DNA of 64,000 nucleotides from Monocercomonoides exilis (Eukaryota; Preaxostyla; Oxymonadida; Polymastigidae): positions 1,373,501-1,437,500 of the forward strand of contig LSRY02000009.1 in the NCBI GenBank assembly GCA_001643675.2, given 5' to 3'. The position numbers were made by a program, and so were the translations under genes. The notes beneath the pieces are model-generated. The model saw only the letters and a program-made list of their open reading frames with translations, had not been told where the DNA came from and searched no databases. The stretch's first letter is position 1. Each line of letters begins with the position of its first letter. Positions 43,626 through 55,692 of this stretch are shown piece by piece.

Positions 43626-45525
43626 CTCTTTTCCTCCTATTCTCCTTCTCCTTCTCCTTCTTCTCCTTCTTCTTCTTCCTCCTCTTCATTTTCCTCCTTC
43701 CAAAACCCCCAAAAATTCCATCCTCCGCCTCTTTCTCGGAGCACTTCCTGGAGCGGCATGCCCATTCTTTTGGTGCAGAGCCGGAGAAGATGGGGAAAAG
43801 GGGGAATCATTCGGAGTTGCCGGCAGAAATCGGGAAATTGTGGGGTAGCGGAAGGAAACAATGGAGAACAGACAGGCAAATAGAGAAGGAGGAGGAAGAA
43901 AAAGAGAAAGAGAAAGAGGTGGCACATGAAGGAGAAGAAGAAGCTGAGAGCACTGGAAGAGGAAGAGGAAGAGGAAGAGGAAGAAGATGCAACAAAATCT
44001 GACGAATGGGAAAGAGAAGATGGACGACAAGAAGCAGCAAGCTTTGCCGAAGCAGCATTTGTCTAAAGAGTCTGCTGAGAAGAGAAGAAAGAAGCAGAAT
44101 AAGAAAGATGTATCTATTGAGAAAGTTGCATTACCTGTTGAAGATAATGAGGATGTTGAAGATGATGTTAAAGTTATTGCAATTGTTATTGTTATTTCAA
44201 TTGTTGGTAGACATTTGTTGAGGTTTCACTGTGTTGTGGAGGAGCATCTGAATTAGTCTTCTTTGGCTTCTGAGTGAAATGCTGCGTTTTCATTTGTGTC
44301 TTCATTGGAGTTTTCATTTGTGTCTATGATTGCAAAAGAAATGTGACGTTGTTGCTGAATATGAATATGAATATGAATATGAATCTGATGAAGATGAAGA
44401 TGTTGTGTGTGGTTTAAAATGATAAGTTGGTTGGGCTGTTGAAACAGAGAAAGAAGGAGAAGGAGAAGGAGAAGGAGAAAGAAAAGAAGAAGGAGAAGAG
44501 GAATTACAAGCAATATTGAAGAATAAGGTTTCTTATATGCAGAAAAAGAACATATTGTTTTCTTTATTCTTATTATTTATCTTCTTATTTTATTTTTGAT
44601 TTTATTTTTATTTTTTTATTATCGTCTTCTTCTTCTTTGTTGATAAAGAGAGAAGGAAAAGGAGAAGAAGGAGGAGAAGGAAAGGAAAAGGTTGAGGTGG
44701 AAGAGGAAGAGGAAGATGGAGGCGAAGATATCGATGAAATAAACGATGAAAAAAATGAAGAAAATGAAGAAAATAAAGTGGATGAATATTTCTTGAATTT
44801 CTTATATTTTTTGGATGATTTGTCGTTGTTGATGGCTTTCTTATTGAAGCTTTCGTATTTCCCTTCAGATTCTTCAATCCTTTTTCATTCAATCCTTTTT
44901 CAATGTCTTTTTCTATTTCTCCGTCTCTCAAAATTTCTTAGTTCATCTCCTTTTCTATTTCTCCGTTTCTTCCTCTTCATCTTCTTCTTCATCTTCTTCT
45001 TCCTCCTCTATTTCTCCGTTTCTCTCTTCTTCTCCGCTTTCTTCGGATCAATCAAAGAAGAATAAATGAAGGAAAATTGAGGAAAAGAAGAGGAAGGAAA
45101 AGAGGAATGAGAAGAAGAAGAAGAAGCTGAGGAAGAAAGAGAAGAAGAAATATTTCTTTCTTTGATTTGAAAGAAAGAGAAACAAGAAGAGGATGAAATA
45201 AAGAAGAAGGAGGAGGAGGAGAAGACAAAAAGATTAATGTTTGTTGACTTCTGTTTAATTCAACTTTGAGAGAAAAGCGTTCCGTTGCTGTTGGAAAATG
45301 AAGAAAGAGGGTTTTTTTTTTTTTGATAGAGAGAGGAGAGGAAGAGAAAGAGGGAGAAGGAGAAGAAATAATAATTTCATTTCAACTTTTCTTGATTGAA
45401 TTGCAACATCATCACTCACTTCACACACCTCCTAACAATAGCTGAAGCAACTGCCAGAGGAAGAAATAGAACAAGATGAGGAAGAAGAAGATGAGGAAGA
45501 AGAAGATGAGGAAGAAGAAGATGAG

Positions 45526-45690
45526 GAAGAAGAAGAAGAAGAAGAAGAAGAAGAAGAAGAAGAAGAAGAAGAAGAAGAAGAAGAAGAAGAAGAAGAAGAA
45601 GAAGAAGAAGAAGAAGAAGAAGAAGAAGAAGAAGAAGAAGAAGAAGAAGAAGAAGAAGAAGAAGAAGAAGAAGAAGAAGAAGAAGAAGAG
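45526..45690. repeat. Long GAA trinucleotide tract
   Basis: About 160 bp of essentially uninterrupted GAA units, preceded by GATGAGGAAGAA variants from 45474. It encodes poly-Glu or poly-Lys on the plus strand and poly-Ser on the minus strand. Confidence 0.95.
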
Positions 45691-46066
45691 AAAAGAAAAG
45701 AATTGCTTATGTTTGTTTCTTTGATAGCAGAAGCAAGCAGATGAAACAAGAATCTATTGAAGAGAAGAAGAAATTCATTTGTTTTTATTTGAATTCGTTG
45801 ATTATGAAGATACATCTTTATTTTATTCAATTGTATTAGAGAAGATGTTGAATGATGATGTTGATGATGATGGAGAAATATTGGATTTGTTTATTGTTCT
45901 AGTTTATTTTTAGGATTTTCTTCTTCTTCTTTCTCTTCTTCTTTCTCTTCTTCTTTCTCTTCCTTCTTCTCAAATTGCTTTCTCCAAAAGCTGAATCAGT
46001 TCTGAGAATGGAGAAAGAATGAAGAAAGAGAAGGAAATACGAAAGGGAATGTTTTGATGATTATGT

Positions 46067-46094
46067 TGAAGAAGAAGAAGAAGAAGAAGAAGAA

Positions 46095-46150
<56 letters not shown>

Positions 46151-46204
46151 TGATGATGATGGTGGTGGTGGTGGAGGTGGTGGTGGTAGCGATGGAGGCG
46201 GTGA
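46067..46204. repeat. GAA, GAT and GGT trinucleotide array
   Basis: GAA units (with some GAG) run to about 46150, then GAT, then GGT/GGA units. In the Glu frame this reads poly-Glu, DDDD, poly-Gly, SDGGGDEFNG, then more Glu, without a stop until after FKDGEYNH. Confidence 0.9.
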
Positions 46205-46743
46205 TGAATTCAATGGCGAAGAAGAAGAAGAAGAAGAATTCAAAGATGGAGAATATAATCATTAAAATGCAGATTAAGAAAAAGAAGTGAAAGTCGAAGA
46301 CGAAGACGAAGGTGAAAGTGAACGTGAAGAGAAAGAAGAAGAAGAAGAAGGCGAATAAAAAGAAAAAAACGAATATTAATCGGCTGTTGTTTCCTCCTCC
46401 GCACTTGTATTTTGTGTAGCATTCCAACCACATCCATGATGAAGGAGAAGCTCAGAATCTCATGCAGACACAAAACTGTCTGGATAAATTGACTGTTGAT
46501 TAAGAAGAAAAGGAAGAAGAAGAGGAAGAAGAAAAAGAAGAAGAAGGAGAAGAAGCATGCAAACTACGTGAGACAGAAAGAAGAAATCATTCCAGAAGCC
46601 TTCTTATTTAATTACTGTCATTGTTTTTGACTTCTTCTGCTGTGTTATCTGCTGATAATCAATTTGGCTTACAAAAATGTGATGTTCTGCCTCTTGTTCT
46701 GTTATGTATGTTTGTGCAGTTTGATTGACAGGCAGTAAATCAA

Positions 46744-47363
46744 ATGAACAATTCCAGCTCGCTCCACAGCAATTGTTCTTTTCTTGTCTTCTCACTTGCT
46801 GAATTGGAATCACTTGACCAAGACGAAGCAGAGAGAAATGAAGGGAATACTTTGTTAAAGCAGCATCAGGCAAATTGGCAGCAAAAAGTGCGAAAGGACA
46901 ATTTCCTTTGTGGTTTTTGCATGTGTTACAGGATCGGAAATGTTTCAAATGAATTTCATACGAAAATCAAAGTGTCTGTCCACTTGTTACTTGTTTCCTT
47001 CTCTCTTCAGCTTGTTCTGTAGCGCTCACTTTACCTCCTGAATCAGTTTCAGCATCTGGCTGTTTGTCTTCCACTGAAACAGAATCCTCTCTATCGGCAT
47101 CTCAAATGTCATACAAGCAATTGCCTACATGTATGCCTTCTGTCTCGTTACACAGCTCAGAATCGCTTCCACACTCCGATAGAAGCGAGTTGACTTATAA
47201 GGATCTTGGATCTCTGCTCCCTTTTGTGATAGAGAAAGAAGGGACTAAAACGCACAGATATGAAGCAAAGAAACCCCAGTTCCAAACTTCGCTCGTGCAA
47301 ACCCTGGGTTTATCGCTGAATAAACAGAAGAAGAAAGAAAAAGAAGAAAAAGAAGAATGTTGA
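46744..47363 (+). CDS. Hypothetical gene fragment, possibly two exons
   Basis: Frame 47064-47363 is open in-frame from about 47010 upstream and reads ETESSLSASQMSYKQLPT, SESLPHSDRSELTYKDLG, FVIEKEGTKTHRYEAKK and a Lys/Glu tail ending at TGA. The frame at 46744-47022 (LAELESLDQDEAERNEGN) could be a preceding exon. Composition is less A+T-biased than the flanks. No domain is recognised. Confidence 0.35.
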
Positions 47364-48688
47364 GTAATTTGAGCTGTGTGAGACGAGATCTTGCTTCTTT
47401 TCGCTAGTAGAATCAATTTGTGATCAAGTTTCATATCTTCATGTCAAAAGCTCTTGCTGTGTGCGTGTCAGAAGGTCAATGACAAACAGTGAATGAATTC
47501 TCTCACAAATACAATCAACAGCTCATCTTCGACTCTTGCCTTCCTCAAATCTTCTTGAAGTGTCAGCTACGGAGCTTCCTGTACGATTCATAAACGATTT
47601 CTATGAAGAAAATGCGCAATGAAACATATTCTTCTTCTTAACTTTTTCGGTGAACAACGTTATTTCATCTTTCTTCTAAAATCTTTTTAAGCTCCTTTTT
47701 CTTTTTCTGTTTTCCGTAAAAATCATTGAATTCTGCGTTGCTCATGAGCGTCGCTTCTTTGTTCGAATTCCATTGCATGAGAAAATTTTTCTTGTGAATT
47801 TACAACAATTACGTTAAAATTCTCACCATTAATTTCAAATCTTCATAAGTTACACGAATAATTCGATAAAACTTATTATCAAATTCATTATATTTAAAAG
47901 TTAAAGCAATTATCTCCATCACACATTTGATATATCTTCCGCTGTAGTTTCCTGGAATATTGCGTTTATTAAAATATTTTTTTATAATTAATATTATGGA
48001 TTTCATTTCAAATATTTTTAAAACAAAATATAAAAATTCACATTATAAAATGAAAGCAGAATTGGAATGGAACAAAAAAGTGTTTTTTTCAAAATTCAAA
48101 AATAATTCCATTTGTTATTTTCACAGCTTTTTTGATTATCGGGTTTTCTTATTTTTCAAAAAAAATGAAATGGGTTTATTTGAATCAAATTGATCCATTG
48201 CAATTTATTTCAAATTATTTCATTGAAGAAAATGTGTCTTTCATTCATCAATTGAGAAAATAGAACAACAAAAATGAATCTAAAATTTTTTGAAATTAAA
48301 TATTTTTTTCTTCAAATAAATTCCATTTTTCAATTTTTAGCAGATGGCATATTTGTTACACAAACAAGTGAGAGAATAATTTGAAGCAATAATGAATAAT
48401 TTTTAGGTTCAAAATTGAAATTGAATGCTTCAAGTCATTCAAAATGCATTTATATGGGTGTATAAAACATTGCATAAACCATTTGAATTATGTTTTTTTG
48501 AATTGAATATTCAAGAATTAGTTTTTCAATGAAAATTAAATCACAAAGTATATATTGAACCATAAAATGAGATAATTGCAGTTCGATTAATGCATATGTG
48601 GATCTTTGTGAACGTTGAGAAAAGAACATCATAACGAATGATCCAGACATTTGCATAGCACCAAGTTGTGCTTCAAATACATTAAAAA
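47364..48688. other. Intergenic, A+T-rich
   Basis: No gene seen. Confidence 0.4.
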
Positions 48689-48907
48689 GTGGCCGAAATT
48701 GTGTTATTCAAACGCAGGGAATCAGGTGGCAGAGAGGCGGAGGATAAAAATGTCAACTATATGAAAGGGGTGTGTTTCCTTTTTGATAGGAAGGGCTGTG
48801 TCACTGAATACACAATTCAAATCATTAAGTTTGATGATGTTCATACTATGAATCATATTGAATTCAACAAAGATGAAGAAGTTACAGTGGTAGGTGTTTC
48901 TTGTTAG
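48689..48907 (+). CDS. Hypothetical short ORF
   Basis: 72 codons: KGVCFLFDRKGCVTEYTIQI, then FDDVHTMNHIEFNKDEEV, ending at TAG. Composition is coding-like within A+T-rich DNA. It may be an exon related to 49011-49283, 100 bp downstream. Confidence 0.3.
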   Translation: MAEIVLFKRRESGGREAEDKNVNYMKGVCFLFDRKGCVTEYTIQIIKFDDVHTMNHIEFNKDEEVTVVGVSC

Positions 48908-49010
48908 AATGGGAAGAAATTGAGGTAACACTTGATTACTATTGCAAAATTGTGTGTCATCTGTTCGTCTGTTCATCTGCTACAATAAAGTGTAATTCGA
49001 ATATATTGAA

Positions 49011-49283
49011 ATGAAACAACGATGGTCTTTTTCAAAAGCGAATAAAGATCCACCAAAGAGTGACATACTTGTACGAGCAAGGCTATTTACAGTTCTCGTG
49101 GCAGAAGGTTCGGATGTTAAAATGAGCATTAAGAACTGTCAAAGTGTTCCGTCAAAGGCGGAAGCTTCAAATAATGAAAATGAAGATGTTGAAATTTATC
49201 CGTTGAAAGTCTATGCAAGAAAATTTGTTACAAAGACAGTTGAATGCAAAGGAGAAAAAGAGATGAGTATTGAAAAACAATAA
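49011..49283 (+). CDS. Hypothetical ORF, 90 codons
   Basis: Reads PPKSDILVRARLFTVLVAEG, SDVKMSIKNCQSVPSKAEA, VEIYPLKVYARKFVTKTVE. Mixed hydrophobic and polar periodicity looks like folded protein, but I recognise no family. No signal peptide. Confidence 0.35.
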   Translation: MKQRWSFSKANKDPPKSDILVRARLFTVLVAEGSDVKMSIKNCQSVPSKAEASNNENEDVEIYPLKVYARKFVTKTVECKGEKEMSIEKQ

Positions 49284-51490
49284 TTTGATATCAATGACTC
49301 CTCTTCAGGAAATAGTGACAAAGTCGATGTGAGCGTGATAATGTGACAGTGAACGAAGGAGTAATAATAAATATTCAAGATTTCGTAGTTAGAACTTCAA
49401 ATATTTAAACAGAAGGGATGATTTTTCTACAGTGATATAAGATGAAGAACTGAAGATTGAAACTTTGAGAATGATGACTTATAAGGATTTTTTAACAGAA
49501 ATGGGTAGAAACAAGGAGTACATATTCAAGACATATAAAAGCAGTCAAATGATAGCAAGGAGCAAGCTTGGTTTAAGTAGGAAGGTTTTACACTGTCTGG
49601 GATTTCAAACATAAAACAAATAAGTCAAAGAGAACATTAACAAAGCATAAGGTTTGTCAGTTGCATCATTGTGCATGTTTGGAAAAATTTTGATGATTTC
49701 AACAAAAGTGGAGATGAATTCGAATTGTCAAAGAGCATGAAGAAAGGAAATGTGGAATGGAAGATGATTGAAAAAGATGAATAATATGAGCTTGAAGATA
49801 TGAATGAAACATTGAAGTGAGAAGGACAGAAAGAAGAGTCACAACTGGAAAAATATAAGTCAAATTCCAAAACAATTTCATTAAGGAAATAGTTGTGCGA
49901 ATGTTGAGATCGTTGTAACTTGGAATAAAAGGTATGGGACCAACAATAATATTGGTCATAAAATGAAACAGTTGATTGCTTGTTGAGAAATTAGAATTAA
50001 TGAAAAATTAAGGAAAACATGAAGAAGAAGTATTTAAGTTTCTGTGAAATCTTCATTAAAAAGTTATGTGCCTTGGATTACCTTAATTTATTTTTCTTCA
50101 AAAAAGTTAAACCCGTTATGCATAAATTTTGAGTATTTATTGTGCTTGTTTGTTATTAACAAATAAGAGTTGTTTGCTATCATTTCTTCTTTTCATTTTT
50201 TTGAGTTATGTTTTTTATTAATCTATTCTATTATTTTCAAATAAAATATTTTTTGAAACTTAGGCTTAATGCCTTTCACTATTTTCTTTATTGTGTTAAT
50301 GATTTATCCTTGATGAATGTCTAGGGACGTATTTAAATGTTTTTTGTTTAAAATTGTATTTAACTAGATGTGTATTTTACGTTCTGAATGGAAATTCGTG
50401 CTTTTGTAATTCACTATTGATCTTGCGAAGGTAAAAAATATATCTGTATTTAATTTTTTTATTGTTATTATTATTGATTGACTTATTTATAAGTGTAATC
50501 ATTATATTGATTGATTGTATTTTTGAATGAAGCGAAATGTTTTTCTGAATGAAATATCGATTGAGAATGACAATTTATTGTGTATCAGTTATGCTGGAAA
50601 AATGATGATTAAAATGATTTTGATTGTTATGCTTTGTCTTTTGAAAAGTGTTTTTTCACTTTTGCAATTTGACTATCTTCCTGTAAGATATTTTGAGCAC
50701 ATTCGTTTACAACTTCAATTTTCTTTCTGAATTGCTTGTATTTAAATTATCATAGAAATTCTGCGAGCAAAGTATTTTACTGCTGAATTGTGAAATTTAT
50801 CAGTAGGAAGTTAATGAAGAAAATTTTAAGATTTTTTTAACTTTGTTGAACATGTAGAGGATAATATGTTCTTTAACAAGAAGCTTCGCATTCTCATTTT
50901 GTTTTAACAACAATAAGGTTTGTGCAAATTTTCTAACAAATTTTTGATTTTTAAATGAATGATTATTAAAATATTTGTTATTATTTGGAAAAACAACTTG
51001 AAAGAGAAATTAACATTTATATATTTCTATAATTGTTTCATTATATAATATTTGACAATGAAGTTTAAGAGGCTTGTATATTTTGTGTACAATTCCTTGA
51101 TTGAACTTGAATTTCATAGAGAAAAAGTTGTATTTAAGAAAATAAATTGTTTAAAAAAATTTTTTTGCAGTTGTTTTATGTTATAGCATTGAATGAATCA
51201 AATTTAATGATGTATTAAAAATTTTGATGAAGATTTTAAAAAAATTATCAGATGGAATATTTTAAATATTTCTTTTTGATCAGTTTAAAATATGTTTTTC
51301 TCGAAACTAATGTGTTTTTGATTTTTGGCGCACTTGTTATTTGCTAAAGTGTATTGAGAAAAAGACATTCTTAAAATTTCCACTTTGAAAAGTAAGTGTG
51401 ATTTCCCAAGCACTTATGATGACATTTTCTATGCTTTAACTTATTAAAGCAATTAAAATTATTAATTTTTTTGGAAATAAGAAAATATTA
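49284..51490. other. Intergenic, A+T-rich with traces of coding
   Basis: A plus segment near 49440-49610 (ETLRMMTYKDFLTEMGRNKE) looks coding-like but is short. A 67-codon frame at 50527-50730 contains a signal-peptide-like MMIKMILIVMLCLLKSVFS and might be a detached first exon of the surface gene at 51491. Otherwise nothing seen. Confidence 0.3.
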
Positions 51491-52192
51491 ATGAACATAT
51501 TTGACAAAACAGAGCAAGCGATAATAGAGTTTGTCCAATCGTTTTCATTTTGTGAACAGGTTGATTGCACATCACCTCAAATGAATGTGCTTATTGTTCT
51601 GTTAAAATTCGTTGCCATAAGATATAAAGCAACTTCTGCAAAAGGAGACGGAATTCAATTAGAATTTATTTATGCTCAATCAATGGTTGACAATTGCTCT
51701 TTTCAAAGCTGTTCTTCAGGAAACGATGCAGGTGCAATATACGTCATTGAGCCAAAAACTCAAAGGCAGAAAGAATGCATTATTAATTCGTTCTTTTATA
51801 ACTGTCAATGCTACGGAGCAATCGATGGGGCGGGGGGAGCAATTATTCATTGGTATCCAACGGACAAAGTCATTGTATCAAATTGTCTGTTTTGCAACAG
51901 CTATTCTATGTGTGGAGGTGGAGCTGTTGTACTGTTTGTAACATCAAATAACAATGGAATTTTATTATATTTCTGCTTTTTCCATAATAATACGTGCAGA
52001 ATAAGTGGACATGATATTATTCTTCAAAATTCTGCTGCAAATAACATCGATTCAACCTGCTACTCCACAAGGAATACATCAAATAGAGTCAGTTTAGATT
52101 ATTTGAGAATTGTTGATAAAAGCGAATGTCTTCGAAACGATTTTGGAAGAGTCGTGCTTATCTCTTTTTTTCTGTCTCAACAAATGCCTTGA
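51491..52192 (+). CDS. Short-type beta-helix surface protein fragment
   Basis: 233 codons. Repeating rungs with Cys, Asn and Gly (DNCSFQSCSSGNDAGAIYVI, INSFFYNCQCYGAIDGAGGA, VSNCLFCNSYSMCGGGAV), then SGHDIILQN (about 52004-52030), the counterpart of the GxDVxV motif in the longer relics. The N-terminus has no signal peptide. Past a frameshift near 52185 the sequence continues as ECLDCYGLCLIHGSANTNNN to about 52398, with one stop. Probably a surface or secreted protein, broken at the 3' end. Related fragments: 53824-54470 and 59697-60584. Confidence 0.6.
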   Translation: MNIFDKTEQAIIEFVQSFSFCEQVDCTSPQMNVLIVLLKFVAIRYKATSAKGDGIQLEFIYAQSMVDNCSFQSCSSGNDAGAIYVIEPKTQRQKECIINSFFYNCQCYGAIDGAGGAIIHWYPTDKVIVSNCLFCNSYSMCGGGAVVLFVTSNNNGILLYFCFFHNNTCRISGHDIILQNSAANNIDSTCYSTRNTSNRVSLDYLRIVDKSECLRNDFGRVVLISFFLSQQMP

Positions 52193-52398
52193 CTGTTATG
52201 GACTTTGCCTTATTCATGGCTCGGCAAATACAAATAATAATGGTTCAACGCTATTTGATTTCACATAAACAGGAGTAATGGGCAATAACAAACTGAATAC
52301 ATCTTCTGGAAGTGGACAATCAACAGAAACAGCATTTTCAACTGAGCCGGCGAATGTTCAGAAAGAAAAGAAAAGATGGGAAATGTTCGCTAAACAAT

Positions 52399-53823
52399 GA
52401 TTGTTTCTGTCACGTTATTACTTTTGTGATGTTTTACGAACGAAGCCTTTCGAATTTTTTTGAATTCTTCTTTTATGTGATAGATAGAACAAACATGGAA
52501 ATACAAAATACCACTTGAAAGGAGGAAATTTACATAAACTATCTCGATGCCTGAAAGCAGAAAATATTAAATCCACCGTATTTCCATTGACACAGCCAGA
52601 GTACATTTTTGCCTACAAACACACAATACGAAACACAAAACACTCCAATTTTATCCCTTTCCATTTGCACAATTCCTCGATCTAACACGTCTCATCCGCG
52701 GAGCTATCGACGGCGCGCTTTCCTTCATCACAACCGCACCAATTTTAACAAATTAGTTCATCGTCTTTCTATCTCTCTCTCCCTCCCTCTCCCTCTCTGC
52801 CAATTACAATTTTCACTCATCAATTATCAATTAGACACGAAGCACCCACTCCCACCGCCTTTATCTTCTCTTTGTTTTTCTCCTTCTTGAAATTTACTGA
52901 TTTTCCGCATTTCGCCCTTCTCCGTTTTTTTTTTCCTTCCTCTTCCTCTTTTTTTTCTTCCTCCTCTTCTGATTCCACTTCTGCTCCTTCTTCTCAATTT
53001 CTTTCGCTCATCTTTGTTATATTCCTCATTCAATTTGCAACCAATATCATCATTACAAGCAAGACTTTCTTAAGCATCCGCTATTTTTCTTCTTATCATT
53101 CGTTTTCTTCTTCTGCTGCTGCTTTTCCTTCATCTTCTCCTCTATTTCTTCTTCAATTTGATATAAATCGTGTCATTTCCTTTTGACATGACTGTATTCA
53201 ACTGAGTTTCGGAATTTTCTCCGGAAAATTTTGAACGGCCACGAACGGGGGAATTTTTTTGGGTGTCTTTTTTTTTTATTTTTATTTTTGAGTTCAATAA
53301 ATATTTATATCTATCTCTCTCTTTCTCTCATTCGTTCCGTCGTTGCTTGTGACTTAAGAAGGTGCGGAGGAGAAGAAGGAAGCAATCCTTTAGGTGTGAG
53401 AAGAATGATGCTGAGTCATAAGACGAAATGGAAGAAGACAAAGATGGTGAAAAGATGATGATTGAACGATTGCTGATTCAGAAGATGAAGCTGCTTTAGA
53501 AGAAGAACAAGAGGAAGAGGAAGAGGAAGAGGAAGAAGAATCGATTTTCTACAAATTCATCATCATCTGAATTCACGCACGTTCTTCAATCATCACTTTC
53601 TCTCCTTGCTCTTCTTCATCATCTCTTCTTCTTCCTTCACCTTAGCCATCATTCGCACCAATCTATCGATGAATCAGCTTACACAATAAGGCCTTGCCTC
53701 ATATTCACTTTTCCCTTCAAATGCCCAATCTTATGATTCATGTTCAAACATTTTGCTTTTTCCATCTATCAATGCACTGTCTTAGCTTTATACATTAGAA
53801 TGATAGGAATTTGCAAGCCGAGG
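52399..53823. other. Gene-free, low complexity
   Basis: CT-rich tracts (52760-53150) and GA-rich tracts (53490-53545). No convincing gene. Confidence 0.4.
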
Positions 53824-54470
53824 TCATATTATGCACAATGAAATACCAACTAGTTCACACCAACTTGTTATTGAACGACTTTCAACTTTATTTTCTGAGA
53901 AAGACCAAGCAGAATAAGATTGAGTAGTCTCTATAACTGCTGCTCTTCCATGTTGCGCTGTGCAACTTGTGAAATTAGATTTCGTGATGTTCACATTTGA
54001 CAAACATATGCAGCATAATGCTCTACCATGATTTGTATTTGAACATTCGTTGAATGAGCAGGAAGTGATTGCAAGATTTGCATTTGCACAATAAACATGA
54101 AGTGCACCGCCATAACTTGATCCACCAGTTGAATCATTCCATTCGCACCATTCAAATTTATGGCTGCTCTCATCAAAAGAAGTCAACCTTTCAAGTCTCT
54201 TTCTATCAGTTTTATTTTCCAACATGATCCACAGCAGCATTTGGAAAAGAGCGTGTTTGACGGAGGAAAGATGAGTTGAAGGCAGAGAGAGAGAGTTGGA
54301 TGAACTGTTGAGAGAGAGGAGAGGATGGCTCCATTGATAGCATTGCGAGAGCATTGGAAGAAAGAGAAAATGTTGCAAAAAGGATCAGGATAAGGGGACA
54401 AAGAAGAAGAAAAGAAATGCAAGTTTCTAAGCTGCCACGTAGCATTAAGTGCACTTTTGCAGTTATTCAT
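53824..54470 (-). pseudogene. Short-type beta-helix surface protein relic
   Basis: In the minus frame to TAA near 53824, WCEWNDSTGGSSYGGALHVY, NLAITSCSFNECSNTNHGRA and LSNVNITKSNFTSCTAQHGR form three rungs closely like those at 60584-60400 (GGALYIVYLSNVNIVKFNFT). Upstream, another frame starting at 54454 has a signal-peptide-like stretch (FLLLCPLILILFATFSLS). The frames do not join, so at least one frameshift separates leader and body. The gene also ends early. Confidence 0.55.
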
Positions 54471-54584
54471 GTTTTAGACAATGAAATTGTTCGGAGCATT
54501 TCACTTTTCCACTTAGCTTTTTTTCTCCAAATTAAAATTGCATCACCTGTGCATTCCACAACAAAAACATATAAATGTCAGTGA

Positions 54585-55692
54585 AAGGGGCATTCAACTC
54601 ACAAATTCAATTAATATTAAAAATTTTGCAAGCTTAATTTGACGTTGTTATGTTTCATTTCCAATGAAAAAATAAAAGATAAAAATTCATGAAAACAGTT
54701 TTTTAACCAATAAAAGCAACATATGATGCTTCAAAAATTTAAGTCGAATGAAGAATCGCATTTATCAGATGGATTTTTGGTAAGATTTCTTAATTATTAT
54801 GAATAAACATTCTTCTTTTTAAACAAAACAACTTCAATTGATTAAAATGGGTTTATGGAATTGAAGAAGTTTATTCAAGTTTCATCTAACACAGTGATGA
54901 ATATTATCGAAATGACACATTTTTTATTTTGAAGAGAATGGTTTCCAAAAGAGTTACAATTTACAATTCTTTGGAATTAAGACTTCACCTGAACAACAAC
55001 CATGACTTTTGCAATCTTCCACGAGGATAAAGTTATTCTCTTGCAATTTCCCCGATCAAGCGTGAATCTTTGATATCTATGTGCGATTGTATAAAGGAGG
55101 AAAAGTGTTGATAGAAGAAGTTGAAAAGCCTTACAACTTGTTTTAATTGTAAAATATTTGCACCTTAATTATCCTTGTTTTCAATTGACTTCGTTCCACT
55201 GATGAAACAAGATTAAACATGTTTCATCTGGTAACCTTTCAATGGAACTTGTGTAAGTTGTATCCAAACATTTAGAAATTGTTCACGAAATATTTGAAAG
55301 GTATTTGCTTATATTTTGAGTTATTTGCAACTTATTTGGATTCAATTGTTCAAGATGTTGAAATGTATCTTCTCATCAAGAAGGTCTTATACACTTTCTC
55401 ATTTCAATGTTTTGTTTTTCAAAAAATGAAAATTTATCATTTCACAAAAAGAAGTTTCACTTTTTGGTTAATGTGAGATAAAAAATAAAAGAGAATGGCA
55501 TAACTGTTTGTTTTCTGAAGTGGCTAATAACTGAAGAAATCAATCGATTTCTTTTGAGGAAAAGAAATAAATAAAAACACGCAAAGTGTCTAATACACTG
55601 AAAAATAAATCGAAAAGTTAAATTGGCTTTGAAACGAAATTAAACAATAAGATGATTGAGATTTCTTGCTCCTTGTTTAATGTGCCGTGAAA
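54585..55692. other. Intergenic, A+T-rich
   Basis: No gene seen. Confidence 0.4.

Larger units (their letters stand above)
43626..46743. other. Extended purine/pyrimidine low-complexity DNA
   Basis: Alternating CT-rich and GA-rich tracts give long but uninformative frames rich in Ser, Lys, Glu, Phe or Leu. Plus-strand frames rich in Glu with ordinary residues at the edges (for example DEWEREDGRQEAASFAEA near 44010-44060, EDIDEINDEKNEENEENK near 44725-44780, LKQLPEEEIEQDEEEED from 45442) suggest acidic exons of one or more plus-strand genes, but I cannot define boundaries. Confidence 0.4.

Noticed and set aside
45432-45830. Poly-Ser protein on the minus strand and poly-Lys protein on the plus strand
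   Set aside because: Frames created by the GAA tract; the Glu frame is the only one bordered by ordinary residues.
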